From Nitrospira sp. (GTDB lineage Bacteria > Nitrospirota > Nitrospiria > Nitrospirales > UBA8639): a DNA stretch of 64,000 nt. The notes beneath the pieces are model-generated. The model had not been told where the DNA came from and ran no database searches. It saw only the letters and a list, made by a program, of their open reading frames with translations. Below, one piece after another: positions 8,533 to 17,513 of the stretch. The translations under genes and the position numbers were made by a program. Each line of letters starts with the position of its first letter. Positions within the stretch are counted from its first letter, which is position 1. Where the stretch lies: positions 4,904 through 68,903 of the forward strand of contig WTGX01000018.1 of NCBI GenBank assembly GCA_011523385.1, read 5' to 3'.

Positions 8533-9791
8533 AATGATCGCCCCCGGATGGTCACTTGGACGAATGCGTCTTCGACGACGAAGTCCGGTTCAGGATGGCC
8601 ATGTTTCTCCAACTCCTTTTTCGCCGTGGCGATACCGACGCCGAACCGTTGCACATAGCCCATGACTTTCATGGCCTCCGCCAAGTTCGGGTTTCGATAG
8701 TCGGTCACGCCAGGGTGACCGAAATTCTCCCTGGTCACGGTTCCAAAGGCACCGCCCGGGTTGTGGATTTCAATGCGGTCGTTGAACCAGGTGACTCGGA
8801 CGGGCGCATTGGTGGCTTCATAAGCCCGGTGCATCACCGCATTGCGCGTGAGTTGCTGAATAGCGGCAAGGGGGTAGGTGGATTCACGCCGCTCCTTGTC
8901 TGAAGACGTCAGATCAACGCCCGTGCTGATATGCGCCTTCATTTTGTCATCGATGCGCCGCAAGATCTCTTGAATCGTTCCGTCTATGGTTTCATTGTCA
9001 ACGATGGGGCCCGACAATTCCACCCCGTCGATGCGCAGAAACTGGATATAGGAATTGGGGATAATATCTCGCGGTCGTTTGCCCAGCACCAGAAGGCCAA
9101 GTACGGTAGCCGTCTGATTGTCCGCGGATGCAAGCATCTTGGTCGTGGCAAGGCGCTGATTTGTGCTTCGCTCGTTCGCTTCCAAGGTCTCTGCGCTAAA
9201 CGCCTTGGGAAGGTATTCCTCTTCGAACCGGGAAACGCTGAGGTCGGAAACCGTCGCTCCTGGCACAGGTTGAATATCGAACGGAAGCGTATGCGCACGG
9301 CGCTTCTCGTTGAGAATGCGTTCGTCCTGCTCGGTCGCAATTCCTCTTCGAGGACCGCTTCGTATGTGAATGGCGCCTTTGTAGCGAACAGGCGGGGAAT
9401 CCGACGGCAACACGGTGATGACCGCGACATCAGCACCTTTCAGTCTCCGTTTTTCCACCAGCATGGAAGGCGGGGGCACGATGTTGCCGTCCGTTTTTAT
9501 ATTGCTCAGTTGAATCAACATTTGGTCGGTAATGTCGAGCCGTATCGGTTCACCGTTATTCTTAACGCCGATGAACACAACACCGGGTTGACCGGAGCCG
9601 GACAAGTCATTCGCAAATGCGCAAACCGCCTCCTGAATGCCGATCAACGCATTATCGGCTAGAGATTCCTTGTATTCAGCTCGGAAACTCTCACCCTCAC
9701 TCATCATTTTTTCCAACTCTGCGTCATTCAGTCTCATCGCACGGACTCTTACTGTCACAGAAATATTTTGAAAAGCCAGAGGTCGTAGCAA
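8529..9791 (-). CDS. AlbA_2 (Schlafen-type) / HATPase_c_4 ATP-binding protein
   Basis: 'EYKESLADNALIGIQEAVCAFANDLSGSGQPGVVFIGVKNNG' AlbA_2-like; 'QQLTRNAVMHRAYEATNAPVRVTWFNDRIEIHNPGGAF' HATPase-like; 4-nt overlap with parA. Confidence 0.8.
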   Translation of the reverse strand: MLRPLAFQNISVTVRVRAMRLNDAELEKMMSEGESFRAEYKESLADNALIGIQEAVCAFANDLSGSGQPGVVFIGVKNNGEPIRLDITDQMLIQLSNIKTDGNIVPPPSMLVEKRRLKGADVAVITVLPSDSPPVRYKGAIHIRSGPRRGIATEQDERILNEKRRAHTLPFDIQPVPGATVSDLSVSRFEEEYLPKAFSAETLEANERSTNQRLATTKMLASADNQTATVLGLLVLGKRPRDIIPNSYIQFLRIDGVELSGPIVDNETIDGTIQEILRRIDDKMKAHISTGVDLTSSDKERRESTYPLAAIQQLTRNAVMHRAYEATNAPVRVTWFNDRIEIHNPGGAFGTVTRENFGHPGVTDYRNPNLAEAMKVMGYVQRFGVGIATAKKELEKHGHPEPDFVVEDAFVQVTIRGRSL

Positions 9792-9885
9792 ACCGCGTTG
9801 TTAATGACGGAAACGGAAAGGGAACTATTATATTGCCTGTCCCGTTGCTTGCACAAGGAAGTGAAGGGGGAATCTAGCTTGGAGC

Positions 9886-9914
9886 GGAAACAACGAATTA
9901 CTGAACACATACAA
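9886..9914 (+). repeat. conserved 'CAACGAATTACTGAACACATACAA' motif, copy 2
   Basis: ggaaacaacgaattactgaacacatacaa. Confidence 0.6.
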
Positions 9915-9932
9915 GGATGACAGAAGAGGGAA

Positions 9933-11042
9933 TCAAGGCGCCCAGTCGGCGAGGAATACGTTGTATTCGCCTTGTGCTTTGGCGTGGCGGTCGGAGATCC
10001 ACACCAGCAGTTTGCCGTCGGGAGAGAACATGGGAAAGCTGTTGAAGTGTCCTTCAAAGGTGATTTGTTCCAACCTGGTCCCATCGTCGTTCACCAAGTA
10101 AAGATGGAACGATGGCCGACCCTTCGACAGGCTCAGGGCAGGCTCCTTCGACAAGCTCAGGGCAGGCTCTTTGGCTTGTGCGGTTTCAGGCCCGCTCGAC
10201 GTGAACATGATGCGGCGACCGTCCGGATGGAAAAACGGCGCGAAGTTGGAGGCGCCGTTTTGGGTCACCTGCCGTTTGCCTGACCCGTCGGCGTTCATGA
10301 CGAACAGTTGGAGACTGCTCGACTCCATCAGGTTCCGGCTCAGTAATTCCTGGTAGGCTGCGCGTTCCTCCGGCGTGCCGGGATGCTGCGCCCGGTACAC
10401 GATCCGCTTGCTGTCCGGGGAGTAGAACGCCCCGCCGTCATAGCCCACGTCGTCGGTGAGCCGCTTGAGGCCGGTTCCGTCGATGTTCATCGAATACAGG
10501 TCGATATCGCCGTCCCTTACCGACGTGAACACGATTTTTCTCCCGTTCGGCGAGACGGTGGCTTCGGCGTCATATCCCGGCGAAAACGTGAGACGATGGA
10601 GTTCGCGTCCATCCAAGCGCACGGAATAGATTTCATAGTCATCCAGTGCCCACCGGTATTTGAGACCCCGCTTGGGCTTGGGCGGGCACTGCAATCCGGC
10701 CATATGCGTCGAGGAATACAGGATCCGCCGGCCGCCGGGGAAAAAGTACCCGCAGGTCGCGGCGCCGTATCCCGTACTTACCCGGTGAACGTTTTCACCG
10801 TCCAAATCCATGACGTACATCTGATAGCAATCCCCGAGCGTTTGACTGGCCGGATCCTTGGTGGATTGAAAAATCAAGCGCGACCCGTCAAAGGAAAAAT
10901 AGGCTTCGGCGTTTTTGCCGCCCGTGGTCAGTTGCCGGACGTTGCGTAAATGCCGTTCGGTCTGGCCGGAATCTGGCGATTCGTCGGCACGGGCCGGGGT
11001 CCCTGCGGCCAGGATCAGACCGGACAGCGCCACCACGCCCAT
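9933..11042 (-). CDS. TolB-like/PD40 beta-propeller protein
   Basis: ORF 9933-11162; repeated 'SPDGKxLVW / SPNGRKIVFTS / FHPDGRRIMFTS' PD40 motifs; N-terminal 40 aa of ORF are repeat-derived, start inferred at 11042. Confidence 0.8.
   Translation of the reverse strand: MGVVALSGLILAAGTPARADESPDSGQTERHLRNVRQLTTGGKNAEAYFSFDGSRLIFQSTKDPASQTLGDCYQMYVMDLDGENVHRVSTGYGAATCGYFFPGGRRILYSSTHMAGLQCPPKPKRGLKYRWALDDYEIYSVRLDGRELHRLTFSPGYDAEATVSPNGRKIVFTSVRDGDIDLYSMNIDGTGLKRLTDDVGYDGGAFYSPDSKRIVYRAQHPGTPEERAAYQELLSRNLMESSSLQLFVMNADGSGKRQVTQNGASNFAPFFHPDGRRIMFTSSGPETAQAKEPALSLSKEPALSLSKGRPSFHLYLVNDDGTRLEQITFEGHFNSFPMFSPDGKLLVWISDRHAKAQGEYNVFLADWAP
10120..10168. repeat. tandem pair of CCTTCGAC-AGCTCAGGGCAGGC repeats inside a CDS
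   Basis: cccttcgacaggctcagggcaggct ccttcgacaagctcagggcaggct; encodes PALSLSKEPALSLSKG on - strand. Confidence 0.85.
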
Positions 11043-11062
11043 GACCAGTAGTGAAAAAAAGA

Positions 11063-11138
11063 CACTGGATCCCCAATCGGGTCGGGGATGACAGAAGGAG
11101 AAAAAGCAGATTCCTCGCTTCGCTCGGAATGACAGATT
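11063..11138. repeat. two further repeat families at N-terminus of the PD40 ORF
   Basis: actggatccccaatcgggtcggggatgacag and cagattcctcgcttcgctcggaatgacag; translate as CHPRPDWGSS and LSFRAKRGICF. Confidence 0.7.
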
Positions 11139-11180
11139 TGGGATGTTGTTAACCATTTTCATGTCAATAACAAGAGACTC

Positions 11181-13325
11181 TTAATGGTCGTGGAACGCGA
11201 CGGTCAGGTCATCAGACGGTGGGGCGAACGAGCCGCGCGCCGTGACCCTTCTCTTGTCGAACACAAGATAACTGTCCCATCCGTAAAAAAACAATAACCG
11301 GGAAAGGCCTTGCACGGCTTCGGGGGAGAACCCGAAAAAGACCGTGCCCACGTGTCCGGGATGGTCGGGATTGGCGCAAGTGACCAGCACGGCCACGTGA
11401 TCACCCGCGTACGTGGTCCCCTGAATCGTGATGCTCCGTTCTTGCAGCCTGACCACCGGCCCACACCATTCAAGGATTCTGCCGACCCAGGGATTGGTTC
11501 GGGGATGGCCCAAGGCCAAGACCGACTGTGGCCCGATCCTGACGGTCCGTTCATCCAACCAGACCGTGTCGTCGTTCTGCGAGCGGATCCGGTCAAGCGC
11601 CGGCTTCAAGCCCTGTTGCTCAAATTCCGGCGTGGTCGAAGCCAACAGTACGGCTCGACGGGTGTCCGTCACCCATCCATTCAGCATCGGGCTCATGGCT
11701 TGGCGATCCAACCAACGAAAGGTCTCAAACTCCGGGTCGAGTTGCAACCGCACGGGTTTGGCCGGAACCCACAAGGCCATGGTTTGTTCGTTTTCCCGAA
11801 CATCCACGAAGGTGCGATACTCTTCCCCTTGTTCCAACTGCGCCACCACGGGAACACGCAATCGGTAGATCGTCCCGTTTTGCGTCACCGTCAGAGAGAC
11901 CCGGTAGCCCGTGCGGGAATCGCGTTCGACACGCGCTTCAGTCATCCGGAGGTGCGGCGCTCCTTTGCCGTGTACCCATTGCGTGAAGAACCATGACAAT
12001 TCCTTTCCGGACGTGTCTTCAAAGACCTGCCGGACCTGAGGCCAATCGGCATACCTGCCCGTATAGCCGGCCATGATCGCCCGAATCGCCCTGAAAAAGT
12101 CCTCGTCCCCGAGTTCGCGCCGCAACATGTGAAACACCATGGCGGTCTTCTGGTATCCGATCGCATTATCCACGCGGTTCTCCTTATGATGAAAGTTCAC
12201 CACCGGATAATCGTCGGCCGGCCGCACGTAAAAGTTGTATTCCATGAGCATCCGTTTGCGATGCGCACGCGCCTTGTCTTCACCCTCCATTCGTTCGTCG
12301 TAATAATAGTTGGCGAGGTAGGTCGTCAGCCCCTCCACCCAATTGCCCGTTTCGAAATGATTGTGCACCGAGTTCCCCAGCCAGGAATGCACGACTTCAT
12401 GCCCCAATGAATAGGGTTGGGTATAACCCCGCTTCATGATCCCGCTGCCCAGCAGCGTGAAGGACGGCAGCCCGATGCCGCTGGGAAAGAAATTTTCCAC
12501 GACCGCGAACTTGGGAAAAGGATACGGGCCCAGTAATTTCGTGTACCACTCGAGATAGCGCGTCGTGGCGTCCACGTACTGATCCGCGACGCGCGCGTCC
12601 TCGGGAAAGACGTACGTCGCGATTTCGATTCCATTCCATTCAGATGCCCGTTTCACGAACCGATTCGCCGCCAGTGTCAGGGCTTCGGTTCGGGCGCGCA
12701 CGTCCCATTCGGACGTTGCCGTAGTCTCGCCCTTCGTAAACGACACTTCCCGCCCATGCGTGACCGCTCTCCAGCCGGCCGGCACGGTCGTTGTCACGCG
12801 AAACGTTGCGAGCGACCCGGACACATGAGGATACCAGGAGGTTTCCGATGTCAAATAGACACCCTCTTCACCGATGTACCCCAGGGTTCTGTCCGGCCGC
12901 ACGAACCGCAGACCCGGCGATGCCGTGGGCGCATCCTGGATACGACCACGATACGCGATGTGTACGCTGATTTCAGCGGACGTGGAAGACGGCTCCGGGA
13001 GATGAACGTCAATGGTGCGCGTCCATCCGGAGGCACCCTGCTTGTTGTTGGCTGCGGGCAGGTTTTCTTCCCAAAACGGTAATGGGCCGTTCGACAAGAC
13101 AATTTCTTCGATTTCCAAATCCGGATTCAATTGCACGTGGAGGATCTGCCCGGTCGCCGAATGACCGGTTAATCGAAGTGTATCGCGGGCTATGATCGTG
13201 TGTGTCCCGGGCCGGAGTTCGACCTGCAAATCGTGATGCCGAACGGTGACGCCCGCGGCCTGTGCGGGCAGGCTCATGAGCAGACTGATGCCCCACGCGC
13301 CTGTCATCGTCACGCCCAGCCTCAT
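11181..13325 (-). CDS. M1-family (aminopeptidase N-like) metallopeptidase
   Basis: 714 aa; 'SLGHEVVHSWLGNSV' (HEXXH) and 'NWVEGLTTYLANYYYDE'. Confidence 0.9.
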   Translation of the reverse strand: MRLGVTMTGAWGISLLMSLPAQAAGVTVRHHDLQVELRPGTHTIIARDTLRLTGHSATGQILHVQLNPDLEIEEIVLSNGPLPFWEENLPAANNKQGASGWTRTIDVHLPEPSSTSAEISVHIAYRGRIQDAPTASPGLRFVRPDRTLGYIGEEGVYLTSETSWYPHVSGSLATFRVTTTVPAGWRAVTHGREVSFTKGETTATSEWDVRARTEALTLAANRFVKRASEWNGIEIATYVFPEDARVADQYVDATTRYLEWYTKLLGPYPFPKFAVVENFFPSGIGLPSFTLLGSGIMKRGYTQPYSLGHEVVHSWLGNSVHNHFETGNWVEGLTTYLANYYYDERMEGEDKARAHRKRMLMEYNFYVRPADDYPVVNFHHKENRVDNAIGYQKTAMVFHMLRRELGDEDFFRAIRAIMAGYTGRYADWPQVRQVFEDTSGKELSWFFTQWVHGKGAPHLRMTEARVERDSRTGYRVSLTVTQNGTIYRLRVPVVAQLEQGEEYRTFVDVRENEQTMALWVPAKPVRLQLDPEFETFRWLDRQAMSPMLNGWVTDTRRAVLLASTTPEFEQQGLKPALDRIRSQNDDTVWLDERTVRIGPQSVLALGHPRTNPWVGRILEWCGPVVRLQERSITIQGTTYAGDHVAVLVTCANPDHPGHVGTVFFGFSPEAVQGLSRLLFFYGWDSYLVFDKRRVTARGSFAPPSDDLTVAFHDH

Positions 13326-14239
13326 GAAGGGTGAACCTCCAGGAGGGCCTCGGCAAAGGCTTGAGCGTGAAAATCCTGCAAGTCTTCTTCCTGTTCGCCG
13401 ATACCGATCAACCGAACCGGAATAGCCAATTCTTCGGCAATCGCCACCACGACCCCGCCCTTGGCCGTCCCGTCCAGCTTCGTGAGTACCAATCCGGTGA
13501 CGCCGATGGCTTCGTGAAATTGTCTGGCCTGGGCCAAGGCATTCTGACCGATGGTGCCGTCAAGCGTCAGCAACACTTCATGCGGGGCCCCGGGATATGC
13601 ACGATCAAGCACCCGTTTCATTTTTTTGAGTTCGTCCATCAAATTGATTTTCGTGTGCAACCGGCCAGCCGTGTCGATCAGCATGACGTCCACACCCCTG
13701 GCCTTCGCAGCCGCAAGCCCGTCAAACACCACGGCCGACGGGTCCGCTCCTTGCCGGTGCTTGATCACGTCGGCCCCGATTCGCTTACCCCACACTTCCA
13801 ACTGTTCGATAGCCGCGGCCCGGAAGGTATCCGCCGCCACGAGCAGCGGGGTCAACCCCTGCTTGCGCAGCCGGCCGGCCAGTTTCGCCATGCTCGTGGT
13901 TTTCCCCACGCCGTTCACGCCCACCGCCAAAATCACGAAGGGTTTGGGACCCGTGCGGATGAGTTCCTCCATGGGCTTCGATTCCACTGACGCCAAAATG
14001 TCCGCCATCGCGCTTTGCAATTCCTGAATGGATTCCCGGGGATCTCCGCCCGCCGTTTCCCGAAGCCGCTCGACCAACCGGTCCGTCGTGCGAACGCCGA
14101 CGTCGGCACCCAACAACGAGGCTTCGACTTCCTCCAACACCTCGGGGTCGAGACCGCGCCCCATCAATTGCATTAACGAGCGCTGGACACCCTTTCGCGT
14201 TTTCCCCAACCCTTCTTTCAGTCGATCAATCCAGCCCAT
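13322..14239 (-). CDS. ftsY: signal recognition particle receptor FtsY
   Basis: 'AVGVNGVGKTTSMAKLAGRLR', 'VAADTFRAAAIEQLEVW', 'LIDTAGRLHTKINLMDELKK', 'TKLDGTAKGGVV'. Confidence 0.97.
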   Translation of the reverse strand: MGWIDRLKEGLGKTRKGVQRSLMQLMGRGLDPEVLEEVEASLLGADVGVRTTDRLVERLRETAGGDPRESIQELQSAMADILASVESKPMEELIRTGPKPFVILAVGVNGVGKTTSMAKLAGRLRKQGLTPLLVAADTFRAAAIEQLEVWGKRIGADVIKHRQGADPSAVVFDGLAAAKARGVDVMLIDTAGRLHTKINLMDELKKMKRVLDRAYPGAPHEVLLTLDGTIGQNALAQARQFHEAIGVTGLVLTKLDGTAKGGVVVAIAEELAIPVRLIGIGEQEEDLQDFHAQAFAEALLEVHPS

Positions 14240-14274
14240 GGAATTGCGGCCTCCGTTTCCGTTTGCTCCCCAGG

Positions 14275-14312
14275 CTCTACCTCCCCTTGCCCCTCCTTAC
14301 AAAGGAGGGGAA
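14275..14312. repeat. single (uninterrupted) arm of CCTCCTTTGTAAGGAGG-type element
   Basis: ctctacctccccttgcccctccttacaaaggagggga; reverse complement of left arm of 16875 and 55697 elements. Confidence 0.7.
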
Positions 14313-14361
14313 CACAGAGAGGCCACGTGACTCGGTACACGGCAGCCACAAAACGACTGCC

Positions 14362-14817
14362 TCAGGAGTCAATCACCAACGCAGGCAATGGGGTGAGTGT
14401 TCCAAAAAGCTCCGTTTCTTTTCGTTGCATGCGCCGGGCCCGCTGCCTGCTCCGCTCATGGTCATAACCGGCCAAATGCAGGACGCCGTGAATCAGTAAT
14501 CGCAGGACTTCTTCGTCCAGGGAATGGCTGCATGCTTTGGCCTGGCGCCTGGCCGCGGGAATGGAAATCACCACGTCCCCGAGCAGGGGAGCAACACCGG
14601 ATTTGACTTCCCGATATGCAAACGCCAGGACGTCCGTGGTTCGATCTTTGTTCCGATACGTCCGGTTCAGCCGTCGCATCCTGGTATCGCCGACTAACGC
14701 GACACAGACTTCGGCTTCGGCCTCGTCAAGAAGCCGCAAGAGTTTCCCGGTGACGCGGCGTAACGCCGCTTCACGAACCGACACGCTTTTCAAGCGACAT
14801 TGAATGCTGACACACAC
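14362..14817 (-). CDS. ybeY: endoribonuclease YbeY / rRNA maturation factor
   Basis: 'LGDVVISI', 'LLIHGVLHLAGYDHERS' (HGxLHLxGYDH). Confidence 0.95.
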   Translation of the reverse strand: MCVSIQCRLKSVSVREAALRRVTGKLLRLLDEAEAEVCVALVGDTRMRRLNRTYRNKDRTTDVLAFAYREVKSGVAPLLGDVVISIPAARRQAKACSHSLDEEVLRLLIHGVLHLAGYDHERSRQRARRMQRKETELFGTLTPLPALVIDS

Positions 14818-14869
14818 AAATCGCTACGGGGAAAAGACGGTTTGTCCGGGTTCATGACGGGAGGTCCGT

Positions 14870-15946
14870 TCATTCGTCGGCTTTTGCCGACGCCGCGCCC
14901 GTTCCATTTCCATGCTGGTTGTAGGCCTTGATGATCTCCTGCACCAATCGATGCCGGACCACGTCGCGGTCGTGGAAATACACGAATTTGATACCGTCCA
15001 CGTTTCGCAGGATTTCAGAAATCTGAATCAAGCCCGAGGGGCGGTCGGGTGGCAAATCGACTTGCGTAATATCTCCCGTCACCACGGCTTTGGAGTTGAA
15101 GCCCAGCCGCGTGAGGAACATTTTCATCTGTTCCGCCGTGGCATTCTGGGCCTCATCCAGAATGACAAAGGCATCGTTGAGGGTACGGCCTCGCATGAAC
15201 GCCAAGGGCGCCATTTCGATATCACCCCGTTCGATCAGACGATTCGCTCGCTCCATATCCATCATGGCATACAAGGCATCATACAAAGGACGCAGGTACG
15301 GGTGCACCTTGGCGAACATGTCACCCGGGAGAAAGCCCAATCGCTCACCGGCCTCCACGGCCGGGCGCGCCAGGACGATCCGTTGCACTTCCTTTTTCGT
15401 GAGTGCCGCCAGCGCCATGGCCATGGCCATATACGTTTTACCCGTTCCGGCCGGCCCGATCCCGATCACCAGGTCATGCTGCCGGATGGCTTGGAGATAC
15501 ATCTGTTGCGAGGGAGTCTTGGGAACGACCCACCCCTTGGGCGTGAGAACGTGAGCCGTATCCAGAATGGAAGACGTTTCGGGCTGGTCGGTTTCCGCCG
15601 CCTTGAGGGCGCGGGTGACGTCTTCTGAACGCAACTGACGCCTGCCGATCGTACGTTCGGCCAATTCACACAGCAGCCCTTCGGCTCTGCCCACCGCTTC
15701 GGGCGGCCCTTCCAGGGTCACCTCATTGCCGCGGGCCGATACGCGTACGTGGAGGCCGTCTTCGATCAACCGGAGATGCAAGTCTCTCGGGCCGAACAGG
15801 TTGGAAAGATCGACCCCTTCACGAAGTGAGACTTTTTTCAGGTGTTGGTCCAAAGGAGACACGTTCGCGTATTCTAGCAAAGGGGCTCCCGGACCCACAA
15901 GATCAAGATAGGTGACGAGAACTAGACGCGCCGGGGTGATGCGCAA
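14870..15946 (-). CDS. PhoH family ATPase
   Basis: 'VIGIGPAGTGKTYMAMAMAL', 'ILDEAQNATAEQMKMFLTRLG', 'TGDITQVDLP'. Confidence 0.96.
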   Translation of the reverse strand: MRITPARLVLVTYLDLVGPGAPLLEYANVSPLDQHLKKVSLREGVDLSNLFGPRDLHLRLIEDGLHVRVSARGNEVTLEGPPEAVGRAEGLLCELAERTIGRRQLRSEDVTRALKAAETDQPETSSILDTAHVLTPKGWVVPKTPSQQMYLQAIRQHDLVIGIGPAGTGKTYMAMAMALAALTKKEVQRIVLARPAVEAGERLGFLPGDMFAKVHPYLRPLYDALYAMMDMERANRLIERGDIEMAPLAFMRGRTLNDAFVILDEAQNATAEQMKMFLTRLGFNSKAVVTGDITQVDLPPDRPSGLIQISEILRNVDGIKFVYFHDRDVVRHRLVQEIIKAYNQHGNGTGAASAKADE

Positions 15947-15961
15947 GCATGATTCTTACGC

Positions 15962-16789
15962 TCACCGTTTCTGGCAGGCCGGGCACACAAACGACGAGCG
16001 TTCATCCATGAGACCTCGAATGTGGGTCCCGCACCCGTTCGGACAGGGCGCGCCTCTCTTTTGATACACCAGGTGCCGTCGCTGAAATTGTCCCGGTTTC
16101 CCATCCGGTGCGACAAAACTACGAATCGACGACCCGCCCATGAGGATCGCCTCCTCCAGCACAAGTTGGATGGTTTCAAACAATACACGGATTCTTCGCT
16201 TCGACAACCGACACCCGCGAGCGTACGGATGAATGCCCGCTCGAAACAGCACTTCATTGGCGTAGATGTTCCCGATGCCGGCGATCCGGTGTTGATTCAA
16301 CAGCACGGCCTTGATCCGGCCACGGCAGGATTTGATCAGATCCATGAACTCGTCACCGGTCATCGTGAACGGATCGCTGCCAAAGCGACGTTGGCGATAG
16401 GCCTTCCAATCTTTCTGGTCCAGGAGATACAACCTGCCGAATCGACGAGCGTTCCAATACCATAACTTCGGTTGCGGCCCGTTTACCAGGCTCATCATCA
16501 CATGCACGTGTTCCGCGCTCGGGATCGCTTCACGCGCGAAGAGCAACAGGCCCGTCATTCCGAGTTCCGCCACCACCACCCGTTTTTCGGCGCCTCGCTC
16601 GCAGACCAGGACGACGCTCTTCCCGTGCCGCTGCACCTCCGTGATGCGAGAGCCGGAATACCAGGAGAGCGATTCGACGCCTTGCCGGATGATATCTGCC
16701 CGCCCGACCCGAATGTGATTGATCGTGGCCCCAACCACGGCGGCGTGTAATTGTCGTCGAACCACTTCGGCTTCGGGAAGTTCCGGCAT
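15962..16789 (-). CDS. mutM: formamidopyrimidine-DNA glycosylase
   Basis: MPELPEAEVVRRQL start inferred at 16789; C-terminal zinc finger 'VYQKRGAPCPNGCGTHIRGLMDERSSFVCPACQKR'. Confidence 0.95.
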   Translation of the reverse strand: MPELPEAEVVRRQLHAAVVGATINHIRVGRADIIRQGVESLSWYSGSRITEVQRHGKSVVLVCERGAEKRVVVAELGMTGLLLFAREAIPSAEHVHVMMSLVNGPQPKLWYWNARRFGRLYLLDQKDWKAYRQRRFGSDPFTMTGDEFMDLIKSCRGRIKAVLLNQHRIAGIGNIYANEVLFRAGIHPYARGCRLSKRRIRVLFETIQLVLEEAILMGGSSIRSFVAPDGKPGQFQRRHLVYQKRGAPCPNGCGTHIRGLMDERSSFVCPACQKR

Positions 16790-16820
16790 TGCGATCCTCC
16801 GGGTCGGGGGAGCGTATCGG

Positions 16821-16851
16821 TACAAATGTTCAGTAAATCGTTGATAATTCC
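16821..16851 (-). repeat. conserved 'ATCAACGATTTACTGAACATTTGTA' motif, copy 3
   Basis: tacaaatgttcagtaaatcgttgataattcc (+ strand). Confidence 0.6.
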
Positions 16852-16874
16852 CGCCATCTTTTTCTGTGCCCTCA

Positions 16875-16995
16875 TTCCCCTCCTTTGTAAGGAGGGGCGA
16901 GGGGAGGTAGAGGCTGTAGCCAGGATGGCGGAACTCCGTGCTCCATGAACGACTGACTCTACCCCACCCAGCCTCCCCTTACAAAGGGGAGGGAA
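16875..16995. repeat. ~121 bp MITE-like inverted-repeat element, copy 1
   Basis: ttcccctcctttgtaaggaggggcgaggggaggtagag ... ctctaccccacccagcctccccttacaaaggggagggaa; homologous to 55697-55817. Confidence 0.85.
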
Positions 16996-17148
16996 CGGAC
17001 CATCCTTCTTCTCCAGTACTCCTCGAGTCCCTGATTCTGTCAACGAGGTCGTGAACACGTACGCCGTCCTGACGGCGGTTGCGCGCACCACCTACGGCTT
17101 CTATACTGTCCACGCAACCATTCAGCACCCTTCATTGGAAAGCAGACG

Positions 17149-17508
17149 ATGTCCAAGCTCGACGTGCAATATGTTGAAGACCGACTCACCCAAGCAAAAT
17201 GTGCCGTGTGCAAGAAGAGCCGGTTCGGCATCGACAGCCGTTCCATGAAGGAAGACGGGGAATGGAAGGGGATCTGCCTGGACTGTTACTACAACTTTCC
17301 GGTCTACACGGATATGGAGTTTTATCTCCGCATCCAACCCGACGTGCAATATTGGCTCAAAGAAATTACCTGTCCCTTGTGCAGCCATCGTGGCGTGACG
17401 CTCGACTTTCGCATCGTGATGTCCGTGAGGGAGTCACTCTATTTCGTGACCTGCGAGCATTGCCGTCATTCATTCACCGAACGGTCTTATTTGGAGGTCT
17501 TTGAATAA
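17149..17508 (+). CDS. uncharacterised Zn-ribbon protein (four CxxC motifs)
   Basis: 'CAVC', 'CLDC', 'CPLC', 'CEHC' in 119 aa; clear + strand ORF in otherwise non-coding gap. Confidence 0.7.
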   Translation: MSKLDVQYVEDRLTQAKCAVCKKSRFGIDSRSMKEDGEWKGICLDCYYNFPVYTDMEFYLRIQPDVQYWLKEITCPLCSHRGVTLDFRIVMSVRESLYFVTCEHCRHSFTERSYLEVFE

Positions 17509-17513
17509 CTCTC

